Program-made: the position numbers and the translations under genes
The notes under the pieces: model-generated
What the model was told of the DNA's origin: nothing
The model's database searches: none
The model's input: only the letters and a program-made list of their open reading frames with translations
Shown here: one piece after another, positions 1 to 8,426 of the stretch
How positions within the stretch are numbered: the stretch's first letter is position 1
Layout: each line of letters starts with the position of its first letter
NCBI RefSeq assembly: GCF_014197145.1
Contig: NZ_JACIEZ010000004.1
Span: 62,001-126,000, forward strand
DNA: 64,000 nt
Origin: Gellertiella hungarica
GTDB taxonomy: Bacteria > Pseudomonadota > Alphaproteobacteria > Rhizobiales > Rhizobiaceae
Reading direction: 5' to 3'

Positions 1-1
1 T

Positions 2-862
2 GACACGTCGGAAGAGATTTCCCGGCTGGAGGCGCGGGCACGCGACGCCATGCGGGAAATCTATGCGCAGCTGAATGCATGGCAGAAGACCCAGGTCGCC
101 CGCCACCCGCAGCGCCCCCATTTCGTTGATTATGCCAACGCCCTTTTCGACGATTTCACACCGCTCGCCGGTGACCGCCGATTCGGCGAAGATGCCGCTA
201 TCCAGGCAGGTCTCGCGCGTTTCCGCGGGCAGTCGGTGGCCGTAATCGGCCAGGAAAAGGGGCACGATACCAAGTCGCGCATTCTTCACAATTTCGGAAG
301 TGCCCGCCCGGAGGGCTATCGCAAGGCCATCCGCGTGATGGAAATGGCTGACCGCTTCGGCCTGCCCGTCGTCACGCTCGTCGATACCGCAGGCGCCTAT
401 CCGGGGGTCGGCGCGGAGGAGCGCGGCCAGGCGGAAGCTATCGCGCGCTCGACCGAGATGTGCCTGAACATCCGCGTTCCGATCGTTTCCGTGGTTCTCG
501 GAGAGGGTGGCTCGGGTGGAGCCATTGCTATTGCGACCGGCAACCGTGTCTACATGCTGGAACATGCCATTTACAGCGTGATTTCGCCGGAAGGCGCGGC
601 CTCCATTCTCTGGCGCGACTCGACCCGTGCCAAGGAAGCTGCCACGAACATGCGCATCACGGCCGAGGACTTGAAGGCGCTGGGCGTGATTGACGGCATC
701 ATCAAGGAACCGGTAGGCGGCGCTCACCGCGATCCCGAGCAGGTGATCACAGCGACCGGCGACGTCATAGCCAAGGCCCTTGGCGACCTCTCCTCCCTCT
801 CCGGCGATGCCGTCCGGGCAGAACGACGCCAGAAATTCCTCTCCATCGGCCGCAATCTCTGA
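2..862 (+). CDS. accA: Acetyl-CoA carboxylase carboxyltransferase subunit alpha (5' truncated by window edge)
   Basis: With AccD this subunit transfers the carboxyl group from biotinylated BCCP to acetyl-CoA, giving malonyl-CoA for fatty acid synthesis in the cytoplasm. The frame is open from base 2, about 16 codons before the first visible Met codon at 50, so the true start lies outside the window. Some 286 residues are seen, against a usual length near 317. The crotonase-like carboxyltransferase core is recognisable in [20 protein letters not shown] and [14 protein letters not shown]. The next gene starts about 210 bases downstream on the same strand and has no functional link. The truncation is an edge effect, not decay. 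Confidence 0.96.
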   Translation, partial: DTSEEISRLEARARDAMREIYAQLNAWQKTQVARHPQRPHFVDYANALFDDFTPLAGDRRFGEDAAIQAGLARFRGQSVAVIGQEKGHDTKSRILHNFGSARPEGYRKAIRVMEMADRFGLPVVTLVDTAGAYPGVGAEERGQAEAIARSTEMCLNIRVPIVSVVLGEGGSGGAIAIATGNRVYMLEHAIYSVISPEGAASILWRDSTRAKEAATNMRITAEDLKALGVIDGIIKEPVGGAHRDPEQVITATGDVIAKALGDLSSLSGDAVRAERRQKFLSIGRNL

Positions 863-907
863 CGGCACGGTTCGCTTCGTCATAATCATGACGCTATTTC
901 GCGGGAT

Positions 908-929
908 TCATGCCTTCGAAACGGCATGA
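908..929 (+). terminator. Possible accA terminator hairpin without a U-tract
   Basis: TCATGCC at 908-914 pairs with GGCATGA at 923-929 around an 8-base loop, 46 bases after the accA stop. No T-run follows, so an intrinsic terminator is only a weak call. It could equally be a Rho-assisted site or chance. Confidence 0.25.
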
Positions 930-1075
930 TCGCGAGGGGGCGACATGGTGATATCCAACATTCCGCTTGAGCATTCCTGCCGCTATTGGTTAAGGATTTG
1001 TGAAGCATAAGGGCATAAGGTTCGCTCGAACGACCTTTAGGCCAATGATCTCAGGAATTTCGCGGGCATTCCGAA

Positions 1076-2311
1076 ATGCGCATTCGCAATCTTCTCCTCG
1101 CGGGCCTCGTTGCCCCCCTCCTCGCTGGCTGCAATGACAGCCTGGAGTCGATCGACATTTCGAAAGTGTCGAACAAGGTCGAGTACCAGCTTTCGGGCAA
1201 GATCGTTGAGGAAATGCGCAAGAAGGGAATGGCAAAGACCTCCCCCATCATGCTTCGCATCCTCAAGGAAGAAGGCATGCTCGAGGTTTGGAAGGCGCGG
1301 ACCGACCAGCGCTTCGAGAAGCTGGTCGACTACAAGATCTGCGCCTGGTCCGGCCGTCTGGGACCGAAGATCAAGGAGGGTGACCGCCAGGCTCCCGAAG
1401 GCTTCTACGAGCTGACGCAGGCGAACCTCAATCCCAATTCGAAATACTACCTCGCCATCAACACCGGGTTCCCGAACAATTTCGACCGCGCGAACGGTCG
1501 CTACGGCACCAATCTGATGATCCATGGCGCTTGCTCGTCGTCTGGCTGTTATTCGATGACGGATGAACAGGTACTGGAAATCTATGCCCTGGCGCGCGAT
1601 GCCTTCCGGGGCGGACAGAAGACGGTTCAGCTGCAGGCGCTTCCCTTCCGGATGACCGCAGAGAACATGGCGCGTCACCGCCTGAGCCCTCATTACGACT
1701 TCTGGAAAATGCTCAAGGTCGGCTACGACAATTTCGAGGTGACGAAGCGTCCGCCGGAAGTCGCCGTGTGCAACAAGAGCTATGTGTTCAATCAGGACAC
1801 GGGTGGCAAGGGTTTGAACCCGCGTGGTACCTGCCCCGCCATGTCGACGCCTCCTGCCCTGGCGGCAGCTCTCCAGAAGTACAACGCCAGGTATGACGCC
1901 GAATACCAGGCAGCGCTGAAGAAGTTTGACGACAAGGTCTGGTACGACCCGACCGAGGCCGAGCGCAAGGCGGTCGTCGCCAATCTCCGTAAGGGAAAAG
2001 AACTGGCCTACGCACCGACGGGCACGGCCCTCGAGGCGGGCAAGCTGGTCTCGATCGAAGAATACCAGGCGCTGCTGTCCGGCCAGGGAGCGAAGCAGAC
2101 GAAGGCCAGCGTACCGCAGGCGACGGCAGCCCTTGCGGCCGCAGGCCCGTCAACCCCTGCTGCAGCTGCCAATTCCGCAGCACCGGCAGGCGCTTCGAAC
2201 GAAACCACCGCTTCGGTACCGGTTCCGATGCCCAATCCGAACGCCCCGGTCGCCACGGCTGCGGCCGAACCGCCGAAGAAGCCATTCTGGAAGTTCTGGG
2301 CTTCGGAATGA
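1076..2311 (+). CDS. Lipoprotein murein L,D-transpeptidase (YkuD/YafK type)
   Basis: Predicted periplasmic lipoprotein that makes or edits 3-3 (mDAP-mDAP) peptidoglycan crosslinks or attaches proteins to murein. The N-terminus has a hydrophobic segment ending in lipobox LAGC with Cys19 as the lipidation site. The YkuD catalytic motif is NLMIHGACSSSGCYSM, with His150 and the nucleophile Cys158. Residues 1-90 are helical and charged. The last ~100 residues are rich in Ala, Pro, Ser and Thr and end in a short basic-aromatic tail, probably a flexible linker. The stop overlaps the start of the TusA-like gene (ATGA), so the two are probably cotranscribed. Its exact substrate (crosslinking or protein anchoring) cannot be told from sequence. 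Confidence 0.88.
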   Translation: MRIRNLLLAGLVAPLLAGCNDSLESIDISKVSNKVEYQLSGKIVEEMRKKGMAKTSPIMLRILKEEGMLEVWKARTDQRFEKLVDYKICAWSGRLGPKIKEGDRQAPEGFYELTQANLNPNSKYYLAINTGFPNNFDRANGRYGTNLMIHGACSSSGCYSMTDEQVLEIYALARDAFRGGQKTVQLQALPFRMTAENMARHRLSPHYDFWKMLKVGYDNFEVTKRPPEVAVCNKSYVFNQDTGGKGLNPRGTCPAMSTPPALAAALQKYNARYDAEYQAALKKFDDKVWYDPTEAERKAVVANLRKGKELAYAPTGTALEAGKLVSIEEYQALLSGQGAKQTKASVPQATAALAAAGPSTPAAAANSAAPAGASNETTASVPVPMPNPNAPVATAAAEPPKKPFWKFWASE

Positions 2312-2568
2312 CGCCTCCTGATGGCGCTCCTGGAGCGGACTTTCTCGATCTCAAGGGTTTGAAATGTCCGCTCCCGGTTCTGCGGACCCGCAAGAAGTTG
2401 CGTGCCCTTCCGGAAGGCGGCAAGCTTCTTGTCGAAACGACCGATCCGCTTGCCGGTATCGACCTGCCCCACTTCTGCAGCCAGGAAGGCCATGAGCTTC
2501 TGTCCCAGGAACGCACCGAAGGCGGTCACCGCTTTCTGATCCTGAAGGGACAAGCGCCCCGGACTTAG
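2308..2568 (+). CDS. TusA/SirA-family sulfurtransferase-like protein
   Basis: Small cytoplasmic protein of 86 residues with the TusA signature LKCPLPVLRTRK, in which Cys20 of the CPxP motif is the expected persulfide carrier. Family members relay sulfur for tRNA 2-thiolation, Mo-cofactor sulfuration or other thiolation routes. The gene overlaps the end of the L,D-transpeptidase gene by four bases (ATGA) and converges on the CobW gene with a 4-base overlap at the stops. No other thiolation gene is adjacent, so the recipient is unknown. The formate dehydrogenase and Cox-like genes in this window use Mo cofactor, but that is only a loose link. Confidence 0.8.
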   Translation: MTPPDGAPGADFLDLKGLKCPLPVLRTRKKLRALPEGGKLLVETTDPLAGIDLPHFCSQEGHELLSQERTEGGHRFLILKGQAPRT

Positions 2569-3713
2569 AACTTCATGCCGGGGACGGCGAGCGGATTGTC
2601 CTCGAGTGCCGCACGATCGGGTCGGTCGACCCGGGGCGTGCCGGTAAAGGCATCGAAGAGCTCGGTGACGAAGGCCTCCGGAAGATCCTGCGTGATGAGG
2701 ACAAGGCGCGTACGCCGATCCTCCGCGTCCGGCCAGCGCTCAAGTCTTACGGGAGGATGGAAGACCTGCTGAACCCCGTGCAGCACCACCGGGCGATCGG
2801 GGTCGTCGGCGAGGGCGACGATACCCTTCATCCGCAAGAGCTTCTCCCCATGTGCCGACCGCAGGAGGTCGATGAACATCTCCAGCGCCATCGGCGATAC
2901 CGGCCGGTCGTGAAGGATAGAGAAAGATCGTATTGAGCGGTCATGCCGCGTCACGTCATGGTGATGATGGTGGTGATGGCGCGGTTCATCGTGGTGGTGG
3001 TGATGACCGGACGCATGATGATGATGCCCGCTGTCGCGTTCCTCGTCGCCCAGCCAACGCTTCACGTCCGCAATCTTCTGGTCGGGATTGTAGAGACCGG
3101 TTTCCAGCAGGGAGAGAGCACCGGTACCCGGATAGTTCCCATGCAGGATGGGCGCCCTCGGGTTGAGGACAGTCAGGCTGTCCGTGATGTCTTGCATGGC
3201 TTCGGCCGATGCCAGATCCGTTTTTGTCAGCACGATGCGGTCGGCCACCGCCACCTGCTTCACCGCTTCCGGATGTCGGTCGAGGGTGCTCTGTCCGTTC
3301 ACCGCATCCACGAGGGTGACGACGCCTTCCAGCCCGAAATGCTGACCGATGACCGGATTGCCCATCACGGACTGCATGACCGGTGCAGGATCCGCAAGAC
3401 CGGTCGTTTCAATTACCACCCGTTTCAACGGGCGTAGCCGTCCCGTCTGCATGCGGTCGGCAAGATCCGCCAAAGTGTCGATCAGTTCGCCCCGGACCGT
3501 GCAGCAAAGGCACCCGTCCGAGAGCTCGACAATGTTGTCGTTGGACCGCTCGACAAGGAGGTGATCGATCCCCACTTCGCCGAACTCGTTGATGATCACG
3601 GCGCAATCCCGCATCGCGGGATCCTTGAGAAGCCGGTTCAGCAGCGTCGACTTTCCAGCTCCGAGGAAGCCGGTGATGATGCTCACCGGAATGCGCTGCA
3701 AGGCACGGCTCAT
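2565..3713 (-). CDS. CobW/COG0523 family GTPase, putative metal chaperone with His-rich loop
   Basis: G3E-family GTPase of 382 residues. Walker A is GFLGAGKSTL (residues 15-24) and the CobW metal-binding motif is GCLCC (67-71). A strongly His-rich insert (about residues 227-258, three runs of 4-7 His) lies between the GTPase and CobW C-terminal domains and suggests Zn, Co or Ni binding. The reading frame continues 48 codons upstream into the neighbouring gene, but family alignment begins at MSRALQRIPVSIITGF, whose ATG lies 4 bases after the stop of the DD-carboxypeptidase gene. The two therefore form an operon. No cobalamin gene and no obvious Zur-type site is nearby, so the metal and client protein are unknown. 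Confidence 0.88.
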   Translation of the reverse strand: MSRALQRIPVSIITGFLGAGKSTLLNRLLKDPAMRDCAVIINEFGEVGIDHLLVERSNDNIVELSDGCLCCTVRGELIDTLADLADRMQTGRLRPLKRVVIETTGLADPAPVMQSVMGNPVIGQHFGLEGVVTLVDAVNGQSTLDRHPEAVKQVAVADRIVLTKTDLASAEAMQDITDSLTVLNPRAPILHGNYPGTGALSLLETGLYNPDQKIADVKRWLGDEERDSGHHHHASGHHHHHDEPRHHHHHHHDVTRHDRSIRSFSILHDRPVSPMALEMFIDLLRSAHGEKLLRMKGIVALADDPDRPVVLHGVQQVFHPPVRLERWPDAEDRRTRLVLITQDLPEAFVTELFDAFTGTPRVDRPDRAALEDNPLAVPGMKF

Positions 3714-3717
3714 CAGA

Positions 3718-4902
3718 TCAGCCCTTTGTCGGCTTCGGGGTCGGAACAGGAACCGACATGGCATCGCCAAGATCGGCATCCGCTTGCTGCTTGCCGCCCT
3801 TCTTGGTCTTGCCGCCCTTCTTCTTGCCCTTCTGGTTTTCAACCTTGGCAGAGGCAACCGGTTCCGAGCCCGGTATCAGTCCGGCAAAAACGAAGACCGG
3901 TTCCCGCTCCATTTCATGAACATAGGGAGACTGGAGTTTCATCCGCCCCACTTCGTCGCGGCTTTCGCTGCGGACCTTGGCACCTTTCGCGCTGCATATG
4001 TCCGCGGAAATGTCGGCCACCCCAAGGGCGGCGTCCGCATCGGGTGCCAGCTGATCGAGTCTCGGGCCGCTTGCCGGCGATACGAAGGCCTTCTGCAGGA
4101 GGTCTGCGGACATGTCGGCACGGGCTGCAAGGCTATCCGTTCCCAGCACGACGGAAACGATCGTGCGGCCGTTACGGGTGGCAGACGTTACCTGATTGAA
4201 GCCGGACGCGCAGATGAAACCCGTCTTCATGCCATCGGCACCCTCGAAGCGGCCGATCAGCAGATTGTAGTTCGGATATTGCCGCTTGCCGGTATCGATA
4301 CCCTCGATCTTGAAATAATCGGCATATTCCGGAAACTCGCGCTTCAGCAGAACGGCCAGCAGCGCCAGGTCACGGGCGGTCGTATACTGACCCTTGCCCG
4401 GCAGGCCGTTGGGATTGATGAAGTGCGTGTTGCTCATGCCGACGCGCGCCGCCTCGGCATTCATGCGCATGACGAAATTCTCCTGGCTGCCGCCCACTGT
4501 CTCGGCGATCGCCACAGCCACATCGTTGGCGGATTTCACGAGCAGGAGCTTCAGCGCACTATCGAGCGTCAGTTGTTGGCCGGGCTTGTAGTACATCTTG
4601 CTGGCAGGCTGCGCAGCAGCACGCTTGCTCATGGTCACGAGACTGTCGAGGCGGATTTCCCCTGCACGAATGGCCCGGAACGTAACGTATGCAGTCATGA
4701 GCTTCGTCAGCGAAGCGGGGTACCACTTGCGGAAGGCCATGTCCTGATCCAGCACCTTCAGCGTTCCCGCGTCCACCACGATCCTCGGATTGGCCTCTGC
4801 AGCGAAGGGCATTGCACCGGCGGCCAGAAGCGTAACGGCCAGCACGGTGCGGCGCACTGCATGCGTCAGCAGGGTCTTGTTTACAAACACGGCTATCCTC
4901 AA
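3718..4902 (-). CDS. D-alanyl-D-alanine carboxypeptidase (penicillin-binding protein, S11 family)
   Basis: Removes the terminal D-Ala from murein pentapeptides in the periplasm and so limits crosslinking. An N-terminal signal segment (about residues 17-37) is followed by the three active-site motifs of S11 enzymes: SLTK (Ser64, Lys67), SAN (124-126) and KTG (226-228). At 394 residues the length fits the DacA/DacC group. The C-terminal ~60 residues are Lys- and Gly-rich rather than a clear amphipathic membrane anchor. It is the first gene of a two-gene unit with the CobW GTPase. A zinc link is possible but is inference only. Confidence 0.93.
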   Translation of the reverse strand: MRIAVFVNKTLLTHAVRRTVLAVTLLAAGAMPFAAEANPRIVVDAGTLKVLDQDMAFRKWYPASLTKLMTAYVTFRAIRAGEIRLDSLVTMSKRAAAQPASKMYYKPGQQLTLDSALKLLLVKSANDVAVAIAETVGGSQENFVMRMNAEAARVGMSNTHFINPNGLPGKGQYTTARDLALLAVLLKREFPEYADYFKIEGIDTGKRQYPNYNLLIGRFEGADGMKTGFICASGFNQVTSATRNGRTIVSVVLGTDSLAARADMSADLLQKAFVSPASGPRLDQLAPDADAALGVADISADICSAKGAKVRSESRDEVGRMKLQSPYVHEMEREPVFVFAGLIPGSEPVASAKVENQKGKKKGGKTKKGGKQQADADLGDAMSVPVPTPKPTKG

Positions 4903-5049
4903 ATTGTGGGTGAATCTGTCGTCAGGCGATCGATTTTAGCCTATAGGGAATAGAAATGGCAAAGGTAAGTCATGCGGTCAACCTTGCACATCTTGCGAAG
5001 GCACCGCCATGCTGCTCCATTGCCGTCGAAACAGACAGAAAGTGACCGC

Positions 5050-6213
5050 ATGCCAATCTTGAACCGTGCCGCCGAATTGCAGGACGAGGTCGCCGCCTGG
5101 CGACGCCAGATCCACAGCCGCCCAGAGCTGCTGTTCGATGTCGTGGAGACAGCCAGCTTCGTTGCTGAAAAGCTTAAGGAATTTGGCTGCGACGAAGTGG
5201 TCACGGGCATAGGGCGCACCGGTGTTGTGGGGCTGATAAAAGGCCGGACAGCGGGGCGCAAAACCATCGGCCTGCGTGCCGACATGGACGCCCTTCCCCT
5301 GACGGAGGTGACCGGCAAGCCATGGGCCTCCACCATACCCGGGAAAATGCATGCCTGCGGCCATGATGGCCACACGGCAATGCTGCTGGGTGCGGCCAAA
5401 TATCTCGCCGAGACCCGGAACTTTGTCGGCAATGTGGCAGTCATCTTCCAGCCGGCGGAGGAGGGCGGCGGTGGCGGCAACCTCATGGTCCAGGACGGCA
5501 TGATGGAGCGGTTCGACATCGGAGAGGTCTATGGTCTGCACAATCTCCCCGGGCTGCCCGTGGGAGAATTCGCCATCCGCAAGGGGCCGATCATGGCCTC
5601 GACCGACGAATTCAGCGTGACGGTAACCGGGCGCGGGGGACACGCCGCTCAGCCTCACAAGACGGTCGATCCCATCGCCATCGCGACGCAAATGGTCTCG
5701 AACCTGCAACTGATCGCGTCCCGCAACACCGATCCGCTTGAATCGCTGGTCGTTTCCGTCACCAGGTTCAACGCCGGGTTCGCAAGCAACATCATTCCCG
5801 ATACGGCGACATTCGGCGGGACCGTCCGCACCCTGAAGGGGGAGATTCGCGATCACGCTGAACGGCGCATCCGCGACATCGTGTCGGGGCTCGCGGCAGC
5901 GCACGGTGCGGAAGCGGAGGTGCGGTACATGCGCAATTATCCGGTGACGGTGAACCATCCAGCAGAAACGGGACATGCGGCGGATGCTGCCATAGCCGTT
6001 GCCGGCCTGGACAAGGTCGACCCGGAAACGGATCCCATGATGGGCGGCGAGGATTTCTCATACATGCTGAATGCAAGGCCGGGTGCCTTCATTTTCCTCG
6101 GCAACGGCGAGAGCGCCAACCTGCACAACCCGAATTATGATTTCAACGATGAAATCATCCCGTTTGGCATTTCCTATTGGGTGAAACTGGCCGAAAGCAG
6201 GCTTGCCGCCTGA
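5050..6213 (+). CDS. M20D-family amidohydrolase (hippurate hydrolase / N-acyl amino acid amidohydrolase-like)
   Basis: Predicted cytoplasmic metal-dependent hydrolase of N-acyl or N-carbamoyl amino acids or related amides. It carries DMDALPL (78-84), the metal motif HACGHDGH (101-108) and QPAEEGGGGG with the Glu pair at 137-138, as in HipO and IAA-amino acid hydrolases. The frame stays open to an ATG at 4972, which has an SD-like AAGG before it, but the conserved family N-terminus begins at MPILNRAAEL, so I chose 5050 (387 residues). No operon partner; tRNA-Arg follows. The natural substrate cannot be told from sequence. Confidence 0.87.
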   Translation: MPILNRAAELQDEVAAWRRQIHSRPELLFDVVETASFVAEKLKEFGCDEVVTGIGRTGVVGLIKGRTAGRKTIGLRADMDALPLTEVTGKPWASTIPGKMHACGHDGHTAMLLGAAKYLAETRNFVGNVAVIFQPAEEGGGGGNLMVQDGMMERFDIGEVYGLHNLPGLPVGEFAIRKGPIMASTDEFSVTVTGRGGHAAQPHKTVDPIAIATQMVSNLQLIASRNTDPLESLVVSVTRFNAGFASNIIPDTATFGGTVRTLKGEIRDHAERRIRDIVSGLAAAHGAEAEVRYMRNYPVTVNHPAETGHAADAAIAVAGLDKVDPETDPMMGGEDFSYMLNARPGAFIFLGNGESANLHNPNYDFNDEIIPFGISYWVKLAESRLAA

Positions 6214-6237
6214 GGAAGCACCCCAAGTCCCCAAAGC

Positions 6238-6273
6238 GCTTCGCCAACCCGCAAAATCGGGACTTGGCGAAGC
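6238..6273 (+). terminator. Long perfect stem-loop after the M20 hydrolase gene
   Basis: GCTTCGCCAA (6238-6247) and TTGGCGAAGC (6264-6273) form a perfect 10-bp stem, with an inner CCCG/CGGG extension. The position, 25 bases past the stop, suits transcription termination, but there is no T-run. The 3' arm also holds the likely -35 of the tRNA gene. Confidence 0.45.
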
Positions 6274-6292
6274 TACGCCAGTTCTGTATTGG
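6264..6292 (+). promoter_or_regulatory. Candidate promoter of tRNA-Arg
   Basis: TTGGCG (6264-6269), a 17-base spacer and TATTGG (6287-6292) would start transcription just before the mature tRNA 5' end at 6304. The -35 matches 4 of 6 bases and the -10 matches 4 of 6, so the call rests mainly on spacing and position. Confidence 0.35.
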
Positions 6293-6303
6293 GTGTCAGA
6301 AGT

Positions 6304-6380
6304 GGTCCCGTAGCTCAGCAGGATAGAGCACCAGATTCCTAATCTGGGGGTCCCGCGTTCGAATCGCGGCGGGATCACCA
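6304..6380 (+). tRNA. tRNA-Arg (anticodon CCT)
   Basis: A 77-base cloverleaf. The acceptor stem GGTCCCG pairs with CGGGATC, the D-arm holds TAGCTCAGC, and the anticodon stem CCAGA/TCTGG carries loop TTCCTAA with anticodon CCT, which reads AGG. The T-loop is GTTCGAATC, the discriminator is A, and CCA is encoded. It stands alone. No repeat of its 3' end and no integrase were seen nearby, so there is no sign that it served as an attachment site. Confidence 0.97.
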
Positions 6381-6552
6381 TTTTCAATCTCAGCAGGGAT
6401 GAACGCTTCCCCGGGGCTCTCCCCACGGGCGGCAGGCGAAACAGGAATGGCTGCCCTTGCCCGCCCCTGCCGAAATGGCAAAACTCAATGACATAATATA
6501 AATATTTACTATTGTGTAACTTCACCCGGCGTGGCGTGAGGGAGGCACTACG

Positions 6553-7722
6553 ATGGCGTGGCTTTATCCACTGACAAGTTCGTCTGCGGGCATCAATCTT
6601 TCCCTTTCGAGCAATGACGATGTCTTCGTGTCGAGCGGGATCACATTGTCCGCCTCCGGAGGTGCGGCGATATTCGGGCTTGGGGGCGGGCATTCCATCA
6701 TCGTCGCGGGAAGCTTGGCCAGCGATTACCTGACACTTCTACTCCTGGGGAGCGCAGGGGTGGACAGTGGCAACACGGTCGAGGTTACCGCAACAGGTCA
6801 GGTATGGAGCCAGGGACCTGCAGCCATTGCGATCGTTTCCATGGCCACCGCCGTGACCAATGACGGCTATGTGAGAGCCGACTTCGGCAATGGCGTTTCA
6901 TTGAACGGAATGGGGGCCGGCATCTGCCATGTGACAAATGCCGGCAAGATTCTTGCAGGACAAAACGCAGTGAATCGCGATGCCCTCTCGACGGAACGTC
7001 TGGACCTGAACAATACCGGTTACATCAAGGGCGTGCTTGCCGCCTACCAGACGAACAACGCTCTTGCCGTGGATCGAATCCAGAACACCGGCACGATGGT
7101 TGGCGAGATCCGTCTTGGAAGAGGTGACGACCTCTATAACGGCGTCTATGGCCACCATCTGACAGGCGTCATAGACGGCGGCGACGGCGCAGATCAGATC
7201 TATGACGGGGCAGAAGGTAATAGCATCGCTGGCGGGAACGGCAATGACATCCTGCGGGGCTACGGCGGAAATGACCTGTTGAGCGGAGGGACTGGCATCG
7301 ACACCCTGGATGGCGGCACAGGGAACGATGTCATTCAGGGAGGTTCAGAAGCAGATCTTCTGATTGGCAGGTTGGGTGCCGACGATCTCTATGGCGGGAG
7401 CGGAGCAGACCGGTTCATCTTTTCCCAGCTTTCGGACTCGACGGTGTCGGCCACCGGTCGGGACGACATCCTCGATTTCAGCCATCTCCAGGGGGACCGC
7501 ATCGATCTGTCACCACTGGATGCGCGCTTAGACCTCGCGGGAAATCAGGCCTTCGGCTTCATCGGAGCACAGGCCTTCACGGGGGCAGCGGGTCAAATCC
7601 GTTTTCAGATCGCGAGCGGCCAAACCTATGTCTACGGGGATGTGAACGGAGACAAGATCGCCGATTTCGCCGTTCACGTGGCAGGGGCCGTCAGCCTGGT
7701 CGCCAGCGACTTCATTTTCTAG
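6553..7722 (+). CDS. RTX-type calcium-binding repeat protein, likely type I secreted
   Basis: Protein of 389 residues. Residues 1-200 are small-residue rich with parallel-beta-like repeats built around 'VTN.G.V' and 'L.NTG'. Residues 208-287 hold about seven to eight GGxGxD nonapeptides (for example GGNGNDILRG and GGTGNDVIQG), which bind Ca2+ outside the cell. The last ~100 residues resemble the serralysin-type C-terminal domain and end in a hydrophobic DFIF, the usual C-terminal type I secretion signal. There is no Sec signal peptide. A good SD (GGGAGG) precedes the ATG. No toxC-like acyltransferase and no type I transporter genes are adjacent. Function unknown; adhesion or biofilm matrix roles are common for such proteins. 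Confidence 0.8.
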   Translation: MAWLYPLTSSSAGINLSLSSNDDVFVSSGITLSASGGAAIFGLGGGHSIIVAGSLASDYLTLLLLGSAGVDSGNTVEVTATGQVWSQGPAAIAIVSMATAVTNDGYVRADFGNGVSLNGMGAGICHVTNAGKILAGQNAVNRDALSTERLDLNNTGYIKGVLAAYQTNNALAVDRIQNTGTMVGEIRLGRGDDLYNGVYGHHLTGVIDGGDGADQIYDGAEGNSIAGGNGNDILRGYGGNDLLSGGTGIDTLDGGTGNDVIQGGSEADLLIGRLGADDLYGGSGADRFIFSQLSDSTVSATGRDDILDFSHLQGDRIDLSPLDARLDLAGNQAFGFIGAQAFTGAAGQIRFQIASGQTYVYGDVNGDKIADFAVHVAGAVSLVASDFIF

Positions 7723-7751
7723 GATCCACCGGACCCGACAGGAACCGAGCG

Positions 7752-8231
7752 TCAGGCAGCCAGATCGTCTGCTTCCGTGCCCTTGAACATCTTCGCCAGG
7801 TTGAGGAAGCAGATCATCCCGTTCTCGTTGGCGATGACCCCCTCACAGAAGCTCTTGTCGAAGGAAGCGGTCACTTCCGGCACGGGCTGCACCTGGCTCG
7901 AGGGAATGGTCAAAATGTCGGACACACGGTCAACCAGCATTCCGATCACCATGGTATGAACTTCCGCCACGACGATCGCGCTGCGCTCGTTGGCTTGCGT
8001 GCTCTTCATGCCGAGCTTGTAGGCGAGATCGATGATCGGGATCACCGATCCGCGCAGGTTCATGACCCCGATGATCTCGGGAGGGGAGTGCGGGATCGGC
8101 GTTGAGGGTGCCCAGCCGCGAATTTCGCGGATGGTCGTGGTCTTCACACAGAACTCCTGATCATGGAGGCGAAATGCGATGATCTCCAGCATTTCGCCGC
8201 TGAAGGTGGTCGAGTTGAAAGTCGTCGCCAT
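7752..8231 (-). CDS. cheW: CheW-type chemotaxis coupling protein
   Basis: Cytoplasmic adaptor of 159 residues that couples methyl-accepting chemoreceptors to the CheA kinase. The single CheW domain shows REIRGWAPSTPIPHSPP, GVMNLRGSVIPIIDL and LVDRVSDILTIP in the expected order. It stands alone, with no cheA, cheY or receptor directly next to it; the nearest receptor gene is the globin-coupled one about 12.5 kb away. It converges with the RTX gene. The SD is weak. It could serve the main chemotaxis cluster elsewhere or a separate signalling array. Confidence 0.92.
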   Translation of the reverse strand: MATTFNSTTFSGEMLEIIAFRLHDQEFCVKTTTIREIRGWAPSTPIPHSPPEIIGVMNLRGSVIPIIDLAYKLGMKSTQANERSAIVVAEVHTMVIGMLVDRVSDILTIPSSQVQPVPEVTASFDKSFCEGVIANENGMICFLNLAKMFKGTEADDLAA

Positions 8232-8426
8232 CGGAATTCTGTCCCGTTCCCATCTGTCGGCTGAGCCGCCGCATGTCCTCGTGTGCCAGACCGCCTACCG
8301 TTGGCGTGCAGCATAGCTGCACCCGGAAGGTCGTCCGCGACTCAACCTAGCAGGAGAGTCTTGATCAAAACTGAATTGAGACAGAATTCCGCGAACTTGC
8401 CCCAAATCCGGACAATGCCGCTCGTC

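Noticed and set aside
2940-3035. CAT/ATG-rich trinucleotide run as a microsatellite repeat
   Set aside because: It is the coding sequence for the His-rich loop of the CobW GTPase, so the repeat follows from the codons.
6304-6380. tRNA-Arg as an island attachment site
   Set aside because: No integrase or transposase and no second copy of the tRNA 3' end was seen in the flanking sequence.
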